64,000 nt of DNA, from assembly GCA_943735955.1 (NCBI GenBank), contig OX030958.1:802001-866000 (forward strand). The letters run 5' to 3'. The stretch comes from Piscicola geometra (taxonomy: Eukaryota; Annelida; Clitellata; Hirudinida; Piscicolidae). Shown in pieces: positions 20,701 to 33,135 of the stretch. The notes below the pieces were generated by a model, which worked only from the letters and a program-made list of their open reading frames with translations, searched no databases and was not told the DNA's origin. Both the position numbers and the translations under genes were made by a program. Positions within the stretch are counted from its first letter, which is position 1, and every line of letters starts with the position of its first letter.

Positions 20701-23700
20701 AATACTTAGTCTTCCTAACTATACATTAATGTTTTTATTATTTTTCTCTTATTATAGACTATTTTTAATATCATTTTTCCTAAAATATATTTTTCAAGAT
20801 TATGCCAAATGTTGGAAATATTAATAATTTTCAGCATACTTTTCGTTGCATAAATGTTTTCATAAAAACGCATAAATTTTGCAATAGCTTTCAAAAGTTT
20901 TTTACAAGATAGTTTCTATATGAATTTAATATTTTTATTTTACTTATATTTTTTTTAATTATATGAACACGTTTGTTTTTTATCAATAATCTTCAATTTT
21001 TTAAATTCTTTTAGTTTTCAGACTTACAAAAATATAATCTTTTTTGAATTATTGGCTAGAAGCCATTGTAAATCAATGCGAATAACTCCATTTAACAGTT
21101 GAAAACGACGAGGCAGCGCACGAAGAATGTGCACATTTTCTGTACACCACTTTACTCTCTGAAAGCCTATACGTACACGTGCTAATATAAAATGCATATA
21201 AATACTCAAGTATGTAATGTTTGAGTACTTGGAGAGGACGATAAGATGAAGAGATTCTAGTACAAAGCTTAAAGAGTTAGGGTTCACGTTTCTATTCGTC
21301 GTTGTCTTCTTCTGTATTGAAATTTATTATATTGTCTTTTACTGTATTTTATTGTATTATATTTAGAGCTGTTCCACGATTAAACATTTTAATCGCCGTT
21401 AATCGTTCGATTAAAATTTTGCGTTAATCCTATTTTAACGCAATGTTTTTAGCATATTTGACATAGTACAAAATAGTATTTAACTTTTTTTTTCTTACAA
21501 ATGTCATAAAAAGGTTATCAGAATTTTTTTATAAAAAGTAATTCATCTTCTAAAGAAGGATAGAATCCATAAATGATAAAAAATGCAATTGTCATACATA
21601 ATTTTTGAGCCAGTTAATCAAGCAAAAAAGTAATTCACATGAATAGCATTGAAATCTACCATACGGGAAATATACTTTAAAAAAATATATTTTTAATTTT
21701 TAAGAATATTATTATTATTATTATGTATTTTACTGTATTGTATTATTATTATGATTATTATTATTATTTATTTTATTATTATGTATTTTACTGTATTTTA
21801 TTATTATGTATTTTACTGTATTGTATTATTATGTCTTTTACTGTATTGTATTTTTATGTATTTTACTGTATTGTATTATTATGTATTTCACGGTATTGTA
21901 TTGTATTGTGTTATTTTGTATTGTATTGTATTTTATTGTATTGTATTTTATTGTATTGTATAGTATTTTATTGTATTGTATTTTATTATACTTTATTGTA
22001 TTTTATAGTATTGTATTGTATTGTATTTCATTGTATTTTATTGTATTGTATTGTTTTTATTGTATTTTATTGTATTGTTTTTTTTATTGTCTTTTGTTTT
22101 ATTGTATTGTATTGTTTTTATTGTATTTTATTGTATTGTTTTTTTTATTGTCTTTTGTTTTATTGTCTTGTATTGTATTTTATTGTATTTTATTTTATTG
22201 TATTTTATTGTATTTTATTGTATTTTATTGTATTTTATTGTATTTTATTGTATTTTATTGTATTTTATTGTATTTTATTGTGTTTTATTGTATTGTATTG
22301 TATTGTATTGTATTGTATTGTATTTTATTTTATTGTATTGTATCAAAAACATGAACGAATCTATTAAAAAGATATAAAGACATCGTATGTTGGGAAATTG
22401 TTTGGTGATGATTGCCTTCGATAAAGTTTATTTGCTATTTGCCAAGATGGAAACTTGACAATTACATTTTTCAATTAACTGTAAAAACTACCAATAATTA
22501 ATAATTACTTTATACAATCTAATTCTTTAAACTCAATTTTTTTCTAAAATAAAATGTCCAACAATAAAATTGATCTCATCTATTTCCATTTACTCGCAAC
22601 ACGACTTGCTTAAAGAATAATTAGTGCTTTCACCTCGATGACGTATGTTGCGCTATTGAAGAGAAATATTGATTTTCACAGAGCACGCTAGCAAGCCCTG
22701 AATGCGGATGACACACGGCACAAGATGAATGCCTCTTTCATTTGATGCAGAATCTCCAAAATCGCCATTGACTTCCAAGCCGGTCATTTGCTGTCTTCAG
22801 CTGGCGTTTTGACGTATAAGGAAAATCAACTTAACCTTTTTCCGCCAAAAACATTGTAAAACATTGTAAAAGCAAAAATGTTTTTAAAGTGCTTTATTTG
22901 CTCAAACGTTTTTTATAAAGCAATTATATTTTTTAAGCAAATATATTTTTTAAGCAAATATATTTTTTAAGCAAATATATTTTTTAGGCAAATATATTTT
23001 TTAAGCAAATATATTTTTTAAGCAAATATATTTTGTAAGCAAATATACTTTTTAAGCGAATATATTTTTAAAGTGAAAATATTTATTTAAAAAAATATTG
23101 TAATAGCAGATATATTTTAAAAGCAAATACATGAAGACTACACTGAAAAAACGAACATAGACAAATAATTGTGATTTCGAAATAATCAAATTTTTAACTT
23201 TTAAAGATTACTATCAAACTTCTTTTATGCGAACCCTCTAACGAGCGGAACCCTCTCTTATACGAACGATTTCAAAAGGACGGATTGTTTTGCATTGAAA
23301 TCTCCTCTCACGAACGGAAACCTCTCTAACGCGCAATATAGACAAACCTTTAAAAAATCATTAGCACATTTAGGCACGTCCCTGATCACTAGACTGTTAC
23401 CTCGTTGCTTTTAACTTCGTTTCCGTTCAAGTTTCACGCGTCTTCATTAACCCTAGAACGACCGGAAATTGTTGCATCCACTGAGGACGGATGGATTCAA
23501 AAAAGACCCAAGTTAGAAGTTCCAGAAAACTAAAGATTAAAAAACGTATACATCGCGTAGCTGTAAATAAGCTCGTTCCATCTTAGGAACTGGTTCATCT
23601 TGAGAAACCTTCCCTTAATTGTTTTATAACTTTATCGAACAAAGGTACCTTTGGCACATTTTTCGAAAGTTTCATTTCGCTCCAGTTCTTTGTCTTCCCT

Positions 23701-25815
23701 TTCTTTTGCTTCCTCAGAAAAAGAGATCTTATTTTTTCCTACCGTCGCAAACTTGCTCAAGCTTCCATCCAAAGACTCGTCACCATCTCCATTGCTGCAC
23801 TTGCAAAAGCTAACGTTTTTTCCTGATGCCTTACTTTTGAATTCATTATCATCACCATACTCATCATAATAACTATTGTCATTTGTATTTTCTTCTCCGT
23901 CACCGAAAACTAAAATCCTATTGTAAATGTTTCTGTTCAGCAATGATTTGATATTTTTGTGTGCTTTCAAAGTCATGCAACTTTCACTCTTCACCATAAA
24001 CTTTTCCCTTTTTTTAAGAATTTGTTTTTTTTTGTTGCATTCGTCTTCAGACTCGTCTCCAGAGTCAGCTGTGTAGCTGAGGCGCAGATAGGAGGGGTAG
24101 TTGAGGACTCCGTGCTTCACCAACTGTCCTATCTTACTTGTATTACTCTCGTGCTTGCCGTTTTCCTTGGAGTTATTGCTTGTGGTGTTTTTTATCATTT
24201 GAACATTGCAATCAAGGTTGTTAAAACTTTCAAATAAGTTGTCATCGCTGCCTAGACTGGCAGCATATTCGCTGACTTTGTCATTCATCTCGTGATTGGA
24301 GACGTTGTCACCAAAAAGGTTTATATAGTTGTGCTCAGATAAGTTGAGTTCAACTACCTCCTCCATTCTGCTGGCACTCTTGCAAATGCTCTGAGTGTCT
24401 CTTGTTTCACTTTCCACAGCATTTTGATCATTAAGCCCCTCATTATAATCTCCGTGCTGGATAAATGGACCACCGTAAGTGAGGGAAATATCAAGAGCTT
24501 GCGATATTTTGCTCATATTGTTGTCGTTGTTGTTGAAGTCGTTGATTTCCATTGAAGAAGTGTCTCCTTCATGTTTCTCTGTCTCGATGCTCATCATGGA
24601 AGCATCTCCTGCATTGTGAGGGGCATCTTCACTGATGCTGCTAGCACTCTCTGCATCTTTTTCATGAAAGTCTGTCTCAAATACCATATAAGCGTTTGAA
24701 TCCCGAAAAATTATTTTGCTGTTTTTCGTTTGATTGGCACCCGAACATGCACCTTCAGGCTTAGAAAGTGTTTCATTTTTTGCAGCAAAATCATCGTCTT
24801 TTGCCCCTTTTATGGTCTTCTGACCTTCTGGAAACCTCCCTTCATTTCTTTGGCAGTTGACTTCCACATGAACTTCAGTCTTCGTTTCTTCCTGCTCATT
24901 CTTCAAAAAAGGATTGTTGTACAAATAGTTGCCCACCTCCAAAGCATGCTTTTGCTTACGTAAAAATTGTTTTCCATCAACCGCTTGGAAGCCTTCTTCG
25001 CGACTCTTTGAAGCAAACTCATTTTTGTGTGGAACATTTTCATTTGTGTTTTTGTCATTATTTCGGTTCTTTGAAGTAGATGAAGAAGGCTTTTGCGGGT
25101 TTGCTTGTCCATTCAGTTGGTTGTTGAGATCTGAATGCTTTGTGATATTGTGTTTCTGAAAAGGGTTGTTCAAGATTTCATTGCTTCTGCAGTTGTTGGC
25201 GTTGGTGGTTTTATGAGCGTTCGAGTCGTTTTCTGAAGTGCTGAAAGTGCTTCGTGAAGAGTTTGTGACGACGCCGTTAACTGTGGCGATGCTCACCTCG
25301 CTCTTTTTTTTCGTTTGACTGGACGATTCCTTTCCACTGCGTCTTTCCACTCCATAGCATGTTTCATAGTTATTATTCAAATCAGTTGGAAAGGTCTTTT
25401 CAAGGGAGTTGTGGTAGTATTGCTGGTTAACTTTTTTGGTCGTTTCATCCGATAAAGTTGTTGGTGTTGTATTTTTTTGGATGGAATGGTTTCTATCCTC
25501 TCTTGCTATGATGTTCTCCTCTGGAAGATTTGTATGTAGTGTCCTATTATTGTTATTCTGTTTTTTGCTGTTTTTATTTTTAGAATTTATACTTTTAATC
25601 GTTTTTACACATGTGAAACTAGCAACGTTGCTTTTATCGATGCTTTCGTTGCATTTAACGACAACTGGCTGCTTCTTGCTGGCAAATGCATCAACCGAGA
25701 TGAGGGCGTTCGTCGAATCACATCTCTTGAGCTCTGCAGAGGCGAGGAGAGAACATCTGCGAATGCCATCCTTCGAGTCGTGCACTTTTTGAGTCAATAG
25801 AAAGCGACGTGACAT
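17731..25815 (-). CDS. Asn-rich acidic protein with NPF motifs and coiled coil, unknown
   Basis: Gene model: exon A 25,815-23,649 (ATG to donor AAAG/GTACCT), exon B 19,332-19,277 (acceptor CACAG, donor TATCG/GTGAGT) and exon C 17,873-17,731 (acceptor AATCAG, donor GATAG/GTTTGT). The phases agree (1, then 0, then 2 left over), so the gene continues past exon C, unseen. Exon A codes for about 722 residues that are low in complexity, rich in Asn, Ser, Lys and Glu, with two NPF motifs (ILNNPFQKH and YNNPFLKNE), which in known proteins bind EH domains, and an acidic C-terminal third. Exons B and C add CLLMQEMAWTAELLS and LQDDIASLKSVLETKMELAR, a probable coiled coil with slight likeness to the TPD52 family; that likeness is too weak for a name. 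The introns are filled with satellite arrays and transposon pieces. If exon A ended at its own stop the protein would be 727 residues. Confidence 0.6.
17995..18240. repeat. 20-bp AT satellite in intron
   Basis: About 12 copies of a TAATTTATATTCTATTTAA-like unit with a few T/C variants, inside the intron between exons B and C of the minus-strand gene. Confidence 0.85.
18241..18805. repeat. 15-bp satellite TTTATGAAAATTTAA
   Basis: About 37 copies of a 15-bp unit. Because the period is a multiple of three, both strands are open for long stretches; this is not coding. The variants are zoned: AAATTTAA units first, AAATTCAA in the middle, AAATTTAA again, then a block of AAATATAA units from about 18,605. 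Confidence 0.92.
18824..19192. mobile_element. MITE with AGGGG...CAAGATG ends
   Basis: The left end TATAGGGGGAGTTTGCTCAA GATG is mirrored at the right by CATCTTGTGCAACCTTCCCC. TA borders both sides. The interior is non-coding. A related right end occurs at about 23,573-23,620. Confidence 0.6.
19690..20460 (-). pseudogene. hAT transposase end, ATTAATCG-ended family
   Basis: On the minus strand 20,228-19,985 reads ENCPLVWWQQHEEAYPALAK, then LTRKYLSSASTVPCERLFRL, then NVEKLVFLSNWLKMDV: the hAT C-terminal dimerisation domain with its WW and ERLF marks. The AT-rich tail to 19,690 ends in ATTAATCG repeats. Stops upstream in coding sense show the copy is dead. It sits in the large intron of the minus-strand gene. 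The best-preserved of several family members here. Confidence 0.85.
20461..21367. other. Intronic AT-rich stretch, nothing recognised
   Basis: No exon-like or element-like signal is seen apart from short AT runs. Confidence 0.35.
21368..21640 (-). repeat. hAT terminal fragment (ATTAATCG family)
   Basis: It begins with GTTCCACGATTAAACATTTT and the ATCGCCGTTAATCG words, then follows the tail of the copy at 19,690-20,000 (TTTTAGCATATTTGACATAG, GCAATTGTCATACATAA, GAGCCAGTTAATCAAG) and stops before the transposase domain. Confidence 0.65.
21715..22352. repeat. TATTG/TATTT pentanucleotide array
   Basis: A 640-bp array of TATTG and TATTTTATTG units, starting as (ATT)n. It produces long spurious frames rich in Tyr, Phe, Ile and Cys. 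It lies in the intron of the minus-strand gene. Confidence 0.9.
22910..23065. repeat. 18-bp tandem repeat AAGCAAATATATTTTTTA
   Basis: About eight copies with small changes near the ends. Intronic. Confidence 0.85.
23205..23450 (-). mobile_element. Tigger (pogo) terminal fragment
   Basis: It carries AAACTTCTTTTATGCGAACC, TCCTCTCACGAACGGAAACC and, further on, CACGTCCCTGATCAC and TTCGTTTCCGTTC. These match, in reverse, the 5' end and leader of the Tigger element at 57,780-58,115. Confidence 0.65.
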
Positions 25816-26514
25816 GTTGTTTGACGTTTATGTTTGCTAAAAGCGTCTTACATTCTGTTTTTATTTTTTAGTTTCGGTTTTACTTTGTAGATTTAAATAC
25901 CATACATTTGTACAACCACTTGAATCTTAAAAATAATGAAATCCTACCAATTTTATGCTATGTAACTTATACAAAACTGAACATATATTATTAATCAGAA
26001 ACTTCTAAACGAAATGTTTACAACATTTATTGAAATATGTGAAATAAGAAATGGAAATTTGATTCTTTTGATTCTTCCCCGTATTGAAAATGCCTTCAAA
26101 TATTATCTCTCTGGAACTGCATCTCTTTTTGTACGCATATCTCCGCATTTTCTCTAAGCGCCTTTTCCTAATCAAACTCTAGTTTATCATAAGGTTCAAA
26201 CAGAACAATTATTTTTTTCAAGTTTAATTTAATGTAGGTTTTGAGAAGTTACTTTTGAAATGTTATATTTTTATTTTTAAACAATGACTGTTTAAAAATA
26301 TGTTTTTATCTTGGGTAAATAAAAATAATAAAAGTTGTATAGCATTTTGTTGCCTTTTTATAAAAATTATGTTTTTACGTCTAATTGCTTTATAATTAAT
26401 TTAAACCGCCTATCCCATATTAGACGGCTGTTTTAAATTAGCCTCAATTAGCAACACTTTTGAAAATTAGTTTTGTTAAAAAGAAAAAAACAGCAATTTT
26501 AAAACTAAAACATA
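25816..26514. other. Upstream region of the minus-strand gene
   Basis: AT-rich, with no clear TATA box or known element. It would contain the promoter of the gene that starts at 25,815, but nothing decisive is visible. Confidence 0.35.
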
Positions 26515-26739
26515 TCATAACGCAGTGGCGCAACTAGGGGGGGGGGGCTCAAGCCCCTCCAGACCTATTCGAAGGGTCTCGCAATTTTTTCGAAAATCGA
26601 TGAGTTTTTTTGGTGGTGGGGGGGGGGGTAAGGAATTTTTCAATACGCCATGGGACAATGATATTTTCTCTGGATGGTCATCGGGTCTTTATCTCACAAA
26701 ACATTTCATATATCAACGCAGAACATAGAGATTCCACCA

Positions 26740-27275
26740 AAATAACACTAACATGTCACGAATTCTGAGAAGAACTAGAGCACCACTAGACCTTAACTAC
26801 ACTTTTAAATCTTTACACTTTTCATATGTAACTTTTTCCAACCATGATACGTATAAAAAGAAAAATGCAGAGAGACAAAATAACTCCCGAGTTTTCAGAA
26901 TAATGCAACCTTCATGGAAAGGATGCTGAAACTGTGCAAAGACAGTTCAAAATCACATCAACAAGTTTACGTGCGTATCAGTCTGATCTGATTGCATGTA
27001 TCGAACTGCAAGAACTCTTTTGAGCCACAAGCCTTCAGCCCGAGTTGCACTATATGCTCGATGTTGCTCTGACTCTGCCAGTTACTTCATAAGATACAGA
27101 AAGAGCATTTTCTAAACTTCGACTTATTAAAGTTCATCTTAGGACGACTGTTTCTGCTCGTCGTTTGCAAAGCTTGTTTGAGAATATCTGCTAACAAAAC
27201 CGCTACTGCACTTCTTCCAGTAAATGAAATGGTGAAAAGATTTTCACAAACTGATCGAAAAATTATTTTGTAACT
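26740..27275 (+). pseudogene. hAT transposase remnant, C-terminal part
   Basis: Near 27,066-27,185 the plus strand reads ALTLPVTS, a stop, then DTERAFSKLRLIKVHLRTTV, then SARRLQSLFENIC: the conserved end of zinc-finger MYM/hAT-type transposases. Earlier parts are too decayed to read in one frame. It is inside the 26,523-29,997 element and has the same orientation. Confidence 0.75.
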
Positions 27276-27801
27276 GAGAACACATCAAAATTTAGTTGAA
27301 ACTAAATATTTTAACAAAAAATATAGACTGTTAAGGATCTCATATCAAACCTATTTTTTTACTTTTTACCTTAGTTTAAAAAAGTATTACGTAACTCTAT
27401 GAATACTATGCAACTTAGTTTGTAGTTTTTCTTTTGTGTCATTAATTAACTATCTAAATTCTTTATCAATTATAATTGGTAGTTTTTATTTAGCCCATTT
27501 ACCGTCACTACTTGAAAAAAAAAGTTAACATGATTTTTACATTTAGACTTGCATTATGTGGTTATAATAACAACTCAAGCAAAATTGTAAACAATTATTT
27601 CATAAGTTTTAATGGAGCAAAATGCTGCAAAAACGCAACGTGAGTGGGAAGTGTGACATACTTATGTGCGGTAAGAAATCATAAATAAATTGATTCAAAT
27701 CACATTTATTAAAACAGAAATAAATTTCAATTGCAAATAGTTCGATAAAATTGACTTCAAACTATTTTATTAGTTATAATAATAATTATTATTATTTTAA
27801 T

Positions 27802-29210
<1,409 letters not shown>

Positions 29211-30084
29211 ATTTTAATTACAACAGCACTCATTTAACGTGAATTACAACAGCACTCACAAACTGTCGTGCTGTTTCAATGACGACCCTGTGGTCGAATG
29301 TTATCTTTATTTTAATTTTATAATCAACCTATGAGAGGTTAAAAAATTATATTTTCTTTAATAAAAGCTTCAAGTTTGAAGCATTTGCGGTTTGGAATTT
29401 TTTTTCGAAATATAAAAATCAACATTCATCTACAAAATTCAAATTTTAATTTTAATTTTATAAATTATATAATACATTAACATTAAAATAATAATTTTAT
29501 TATTTTTATAATAACTATTGTAATGAATGATTAGGCTTATTAAAAATCATATGAAATCATATTACGTCTAAGTTGCAAAAACGCACCATTGATTTTTAAG
29601 AGCATTGAAAACGTTTTACAAGTTATTTTGAATAGTAAAAAAATTAATTCAATTATTAATTATCTTTTCACCTTGAAATTAGGACTAAAGTTGTATAAAA
29701 ATACTGAAATCGAACGAAAAAATTGAAAATTATCTAAGCGAGAAAAGATTGATTTGAGAAATTTTAAATTTGAACAAGAAATAAAAGATTATAAATAATA
29801 AAATAAAAAAAATAGAAATTTAACTTTAAAAATTAACATTTTAAATTTATTTTTAAAAATATGTGAAAAAAAACTCGGTATTAAAACAGCACAAAAATAT
29901 AAAATTGATGTTGCAAAACGCAACAGCTGCGGTAAATAATTACTTAAAAAAACTAAAGTAGAGCCCCCCCCAGCATTTTTGGCTGGTTGCGCCCCTGTCA
30001 TAACGAATGATTATAGTATGTACTAATAAAATTTTTACTATTCTTTCTCTTAAACTAATTTAGTTATAACAAAAAGTGAATGGT

Positions 30085-30232
30085 ATTCCCAACTATCCTC
30101 TTTTTGCCTTTTGACTTTCGAGCGGTACCAGCTTCACATGCTTATGTGGAGACTAATTTCTCGGCATGTGGCGTGCTTTGTAAAAGTGGACGAAGCAGAA
30201 TGAAAAAATCTCTTGAAATGAGAGGCAAAAAA
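30085..30232 (+). pseudogene. hAT transposase C-terminal fragment
   Basis: The plus strand reads AVPASHAYVETNFSACGVLC then KSGRSRMKKSLEMRGKK and a stop. This is a hAT dimerisation domain of a lineage different from the neighbouring ones. Confidence 0.65.
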
Positions 30233-30407
30233 TAAATATAAAAAATCTTTGACAATTATTTTGGTTTAGATATTTTTTTATATTATTAATTTGTATATAT
30301 AGAGTATTTTGTATATAATTTATATGAAAATATCTTTAAACGAATTGGCTCGTGTTTTTAAAACTGAAACTGGTGGAAATATGAACTGAAATAAATGAAA
30401 TTAAACT

Positions 30408-31140
30408 ACAGTAAAACACCATGTATAAAACGAACCCATGTATAAGACCCACCCATGTATAAGACGCACCCATGTATAGGATGCACCCATGTATAAGACG
30501 CACCCATGTATAAGACGCACCCATGTATAAGACGCACCCATGTATAAGACGCACCCATGTATGAAACGCACCCATGTACAACACGCACCCATGCATAAGA
30601 CGCACCCATGTTAAAAACTCTCTTTCTCGTAATTTGTTTAGAAGTTGTTATTCTGTTAATTTAAACATTTATTTTCACGATGTTGTTTCTTTGAAAATTT
30701 TCCAAACTATTACTTCAAAGATTTTGTTTTTTGATCTATTGGATTGAACAGCAAGTGAAAAAAAGCGTTCGTGATAATATAATAATAACGAGCACTATTA
30801 TAGTGGCGTATAACCCGAACGAGCTTCCAGGCCACTTGGGCTGCATATTTTCATTTGCGACTTTGGGTTACTAGAGCATTGGTTGCACTTGAACCTAGGA
30901 CCTTTCATTATTGATCAAGCCGAGAGTCGTTGCCGACTCAGCTACCCGTTCACCCGTGATAGTTATGATATTGTACTTAACAATATTATTATTATTTTTT
31001 TTTCTATCATTGATGCATTTAAGAATTGTAAGTGCTTGATAATGTGTCTTGGAAGTCGTAAAATTCATGTATAAAGTGCACTAGCTTTAAAAATAACTTT
31101 CATGGGTTGAAAAGTGCGCTTTATACATGGTGTTTCGAGG
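30408..31140. mobile_element. MITE with AACACCATGTATAAA ends
   Basis: The left end (AAAACACCATGTATAAAACG, 30,412) is mirrored at the right (CGCTTTATACATGGTGTTTC, 31,111-31,130); TA lies beside both ends, as in Tc1/mariner-pogo elements. The left inner part is an expanded tandem array (30,430-30,612) of about eleven 17-bp units ACGCACCCATGTATAAG, which looks like a terminal-repeat motif amplified in place. A tRNA-derived SINE-like segment is inside. Confidence 0.65.
30830..30962 (-). repeat. tRNA-like SINE segment
   Basis: On the minus strand, GGGTAGCTGAGTCGGCAACG is followed about 30 bases later by CCTAGGTTCAAGTGC, i.e. A-box- and B-box-like words in proper order. No functional cloverleaf is supported. 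Confidence 0.45.
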
Positions 31141-31397
31141 TATACCACATAGAAACTGAAACTGAAAAATAAACCGAAACTAAAGAAAAGTCAGGTAATA
31201 TTGGATAGTCGGGTAATATGGGATATCAAGGTTCTGGCTAAGTTTATGTTTGGAATCAAAGATAATTATGAACAGATTATGATAGACCTCAATGATAGTA
31301 TGAATAAAAGAAGTTGCAGGTATAACGAAATCTAAGCCAACCTGCTCGTCAAATATTAATATTATTTCATTTTTAATTTGAAATACACAGATAAAAA

Positions 31398-31590
31398 TTG
31401 AACATTCAATCTGACTCCAGTAATAGCAGTGATGAGTTTATCTGTTCTGATGATGAATCAACAGTATTCGTTTCATCGGCAAAAATAGCAAATAACATAG
31501 ACACTGAATGTAATTTTATCAAGATCAATGAGGAGAACTCTGGATTCAATGCTTCAGTTGTTTCTTGTGGGCTGACCTTGATTGTGCCAG
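31398..31590 (+). pseudogene. Ser/Asp-rich coding-like remnant
   Basis: A short open stretch reads DSSNSSDEFICSDDESTVF. It resembles the acidic leader of a DNA transposase but is too short to assign. It runs straight into the SINE at 31,600. Confidence 0.25.
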
Positions 31591-31600
31591 TGCCTCATTT

Positions 31601-31833
31601 GGGGAGCGGGGATGGCTTAGATGGTAGACGTCGGACTTGCAACCCTGATTCTGAGAACCATGGTTCTTATGCGCCGAGGCGCCACTCCACACGACGTACA
31701 CATCTCTCAATGCATACGTCGCAAACACCGCATCATATACACTAGGTATATGATAGTTCACGGTTGCTCGTCAAGGATTCGAACAGGCAACCTTTGAGTC
31801 GCAAGTCCGACGTCTACCATCAAAGCCATCCCC
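31601..31833 (-). repeat. SINE with inverted duplicated tRNA head
   Basis: On the minus strand it starts GGGGATGGCTTTGATGGTAG, has the B-box TGTTCGAATCC, then the body word CATATACCTAGTGTATATGA. That body is shared with 48,340-48,400. At the far end 31,609-31,641 is an inverted copy of the first 33 bases (31,801-31,833) with one mismatch. Confidence 0.75.
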
Positions 31834-31889
31834 GGTCCTCAAAAGATGTAATCGTACGTTGCAATTGTATCTTTCAGTTTTTTATTTGA

Positions 31890-32192
31890 TCTTTGGTTAG
31901 CTCAAATAAATTTGTAGAATAAACGGTTTTGGGTATAATATATTAAAATTTTAGAATCTTAAGTCTAAATAAAAATTAAATTTAATTAATTAGAATGTTT
32001 TTAGTGCGAATGTTGGTTGTTTTGAATCTGTCGAGGAATGGCTGCAGCAGACCAAGATGGCCGCAGGGAATCAAGTGAACTGCGACCTAAAGGAGAAATC
32101 CTTCCATAGCAGCAGCAGTTCCAGCGTTGGCAAGGACTTCTCCTTCACCCTCTATCGCACCCTCGGCACCAGTGGCAAGACAAAAAATTGAG
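31890..32192 (+). pseudogene. Exon-like cassette, copy 1
   Basis: After the dispersed CTCAAATAAATTTGTAGAAT repeat, 32,010-32,192 is GC-richer and open, reading GCFESVEEWLQQTKMAAGNQ, then VNCDLKEKSFHSSSSSSVGK, then DFSFTLYRTLGTSGKTKN and a stop. It has the look of a terminal coding exon. A broken copy lies at 39,235-39,510, beyond the TDRD5-like gene. No family is recognised; a gene fragment captured by a mobile element is possible. Confidence 0.45.
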
Positions 32193-33120
32193 AAGAATGA
32201 TGATTGTGTTTCATGGTTTTGAGGATGATGTGGTGATGATTGTGCTGTGGTATGAGTGTTGGTACTGTAGTGATGATTGAATTTTTTTTGGTGGTGCTAG
32301 TGATTTTTTGGCGGTGATTGTCATGGTGGTGTGGGTGAGATTGGATAATTGAGGTTGATTGTTTGTTTTTTTATATATTTAAATTGATATATATACATAC
32401 ATTGGTAGTGGTCTAAAAACGTTTTATTTAACAAATTTATTTGAAGAGCGCTTTTGTTCACTTATAAAGGGCGCTATACAAATCATTAGTGATTGATAGT
32501 GATTGGATATTACATGACAAAAATAATTTCATGTTTTTAATGATTACGTGGCATGCTTAGATCATATATATGTTCCATCCATATTCAATCTCCCGTCCAA
32601 AATTTCTTTGCTCATGCGAAATAGGACTATTTTTAGCTATTTGTACCAAACCTGAAATTTGCGTTTCTATTTGATAAATAAGTTGATAAAAGTATTTGTC
32701 ATTTGATAAAGTGTTAAGAAAGTTGAGATCATGCGCAAAGAAACTTCTGACCGGAGACCAAATAAAGATGGAACATATATGAATATATATAAAAATATAA
32801 CATCTATATACATTTATATGCTTAGATTAAGATAACTATCTTCAATCAATCAATCAATCAAATCAATTTCTATAGCTCTCTTCCTCAAATTCAAGAGCGC
32901 TCAATATACTTTTTTAAACTGGCCGTTTATATTTACAGAATTTTTCATTACCAATCTATTTTTTCATTCAATTTTTCAAAATAAAATGTCAACTGTTATA
33001 AACTTTTTCCAATTATTTAGTTATCTTTTAAGAGATGGGTATTTCTATGGATTTCGTTAAACTATATAGTCTTGAATTTCGCTCAGCAAAAAGAGTTTAA
33101 TTTTATGATTTAAGAGGTTT
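32193..33120. other. Upstream region of the TDRD5-like gene
   Basis: It holds a GGTGATGATTGTG-rich patch (32,190-32,360), an inverted pair of the GCGCTATACAAAT-type repeat (32,445-32,510 and 32,850-32,920) and AT-rich sequence. No clear core promoter is visible. Confidence 0.4.
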
Positions 33121-33135
33121 AAATCTGCCTATAAT

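Noticed and set aside
21723..22377. Tyr/Phe/Ile/Cys-rich frames resembling membrane proteins
   Set aside because: Readings of a TATTG/TATTT array.
25436..25792. Plus-strand frames opposite the large minus-strand exon
   Set aside because: Shadows of the Asn-rich gene; hydrophobic appearance comes from complementing Asn/Lys-rich codons.
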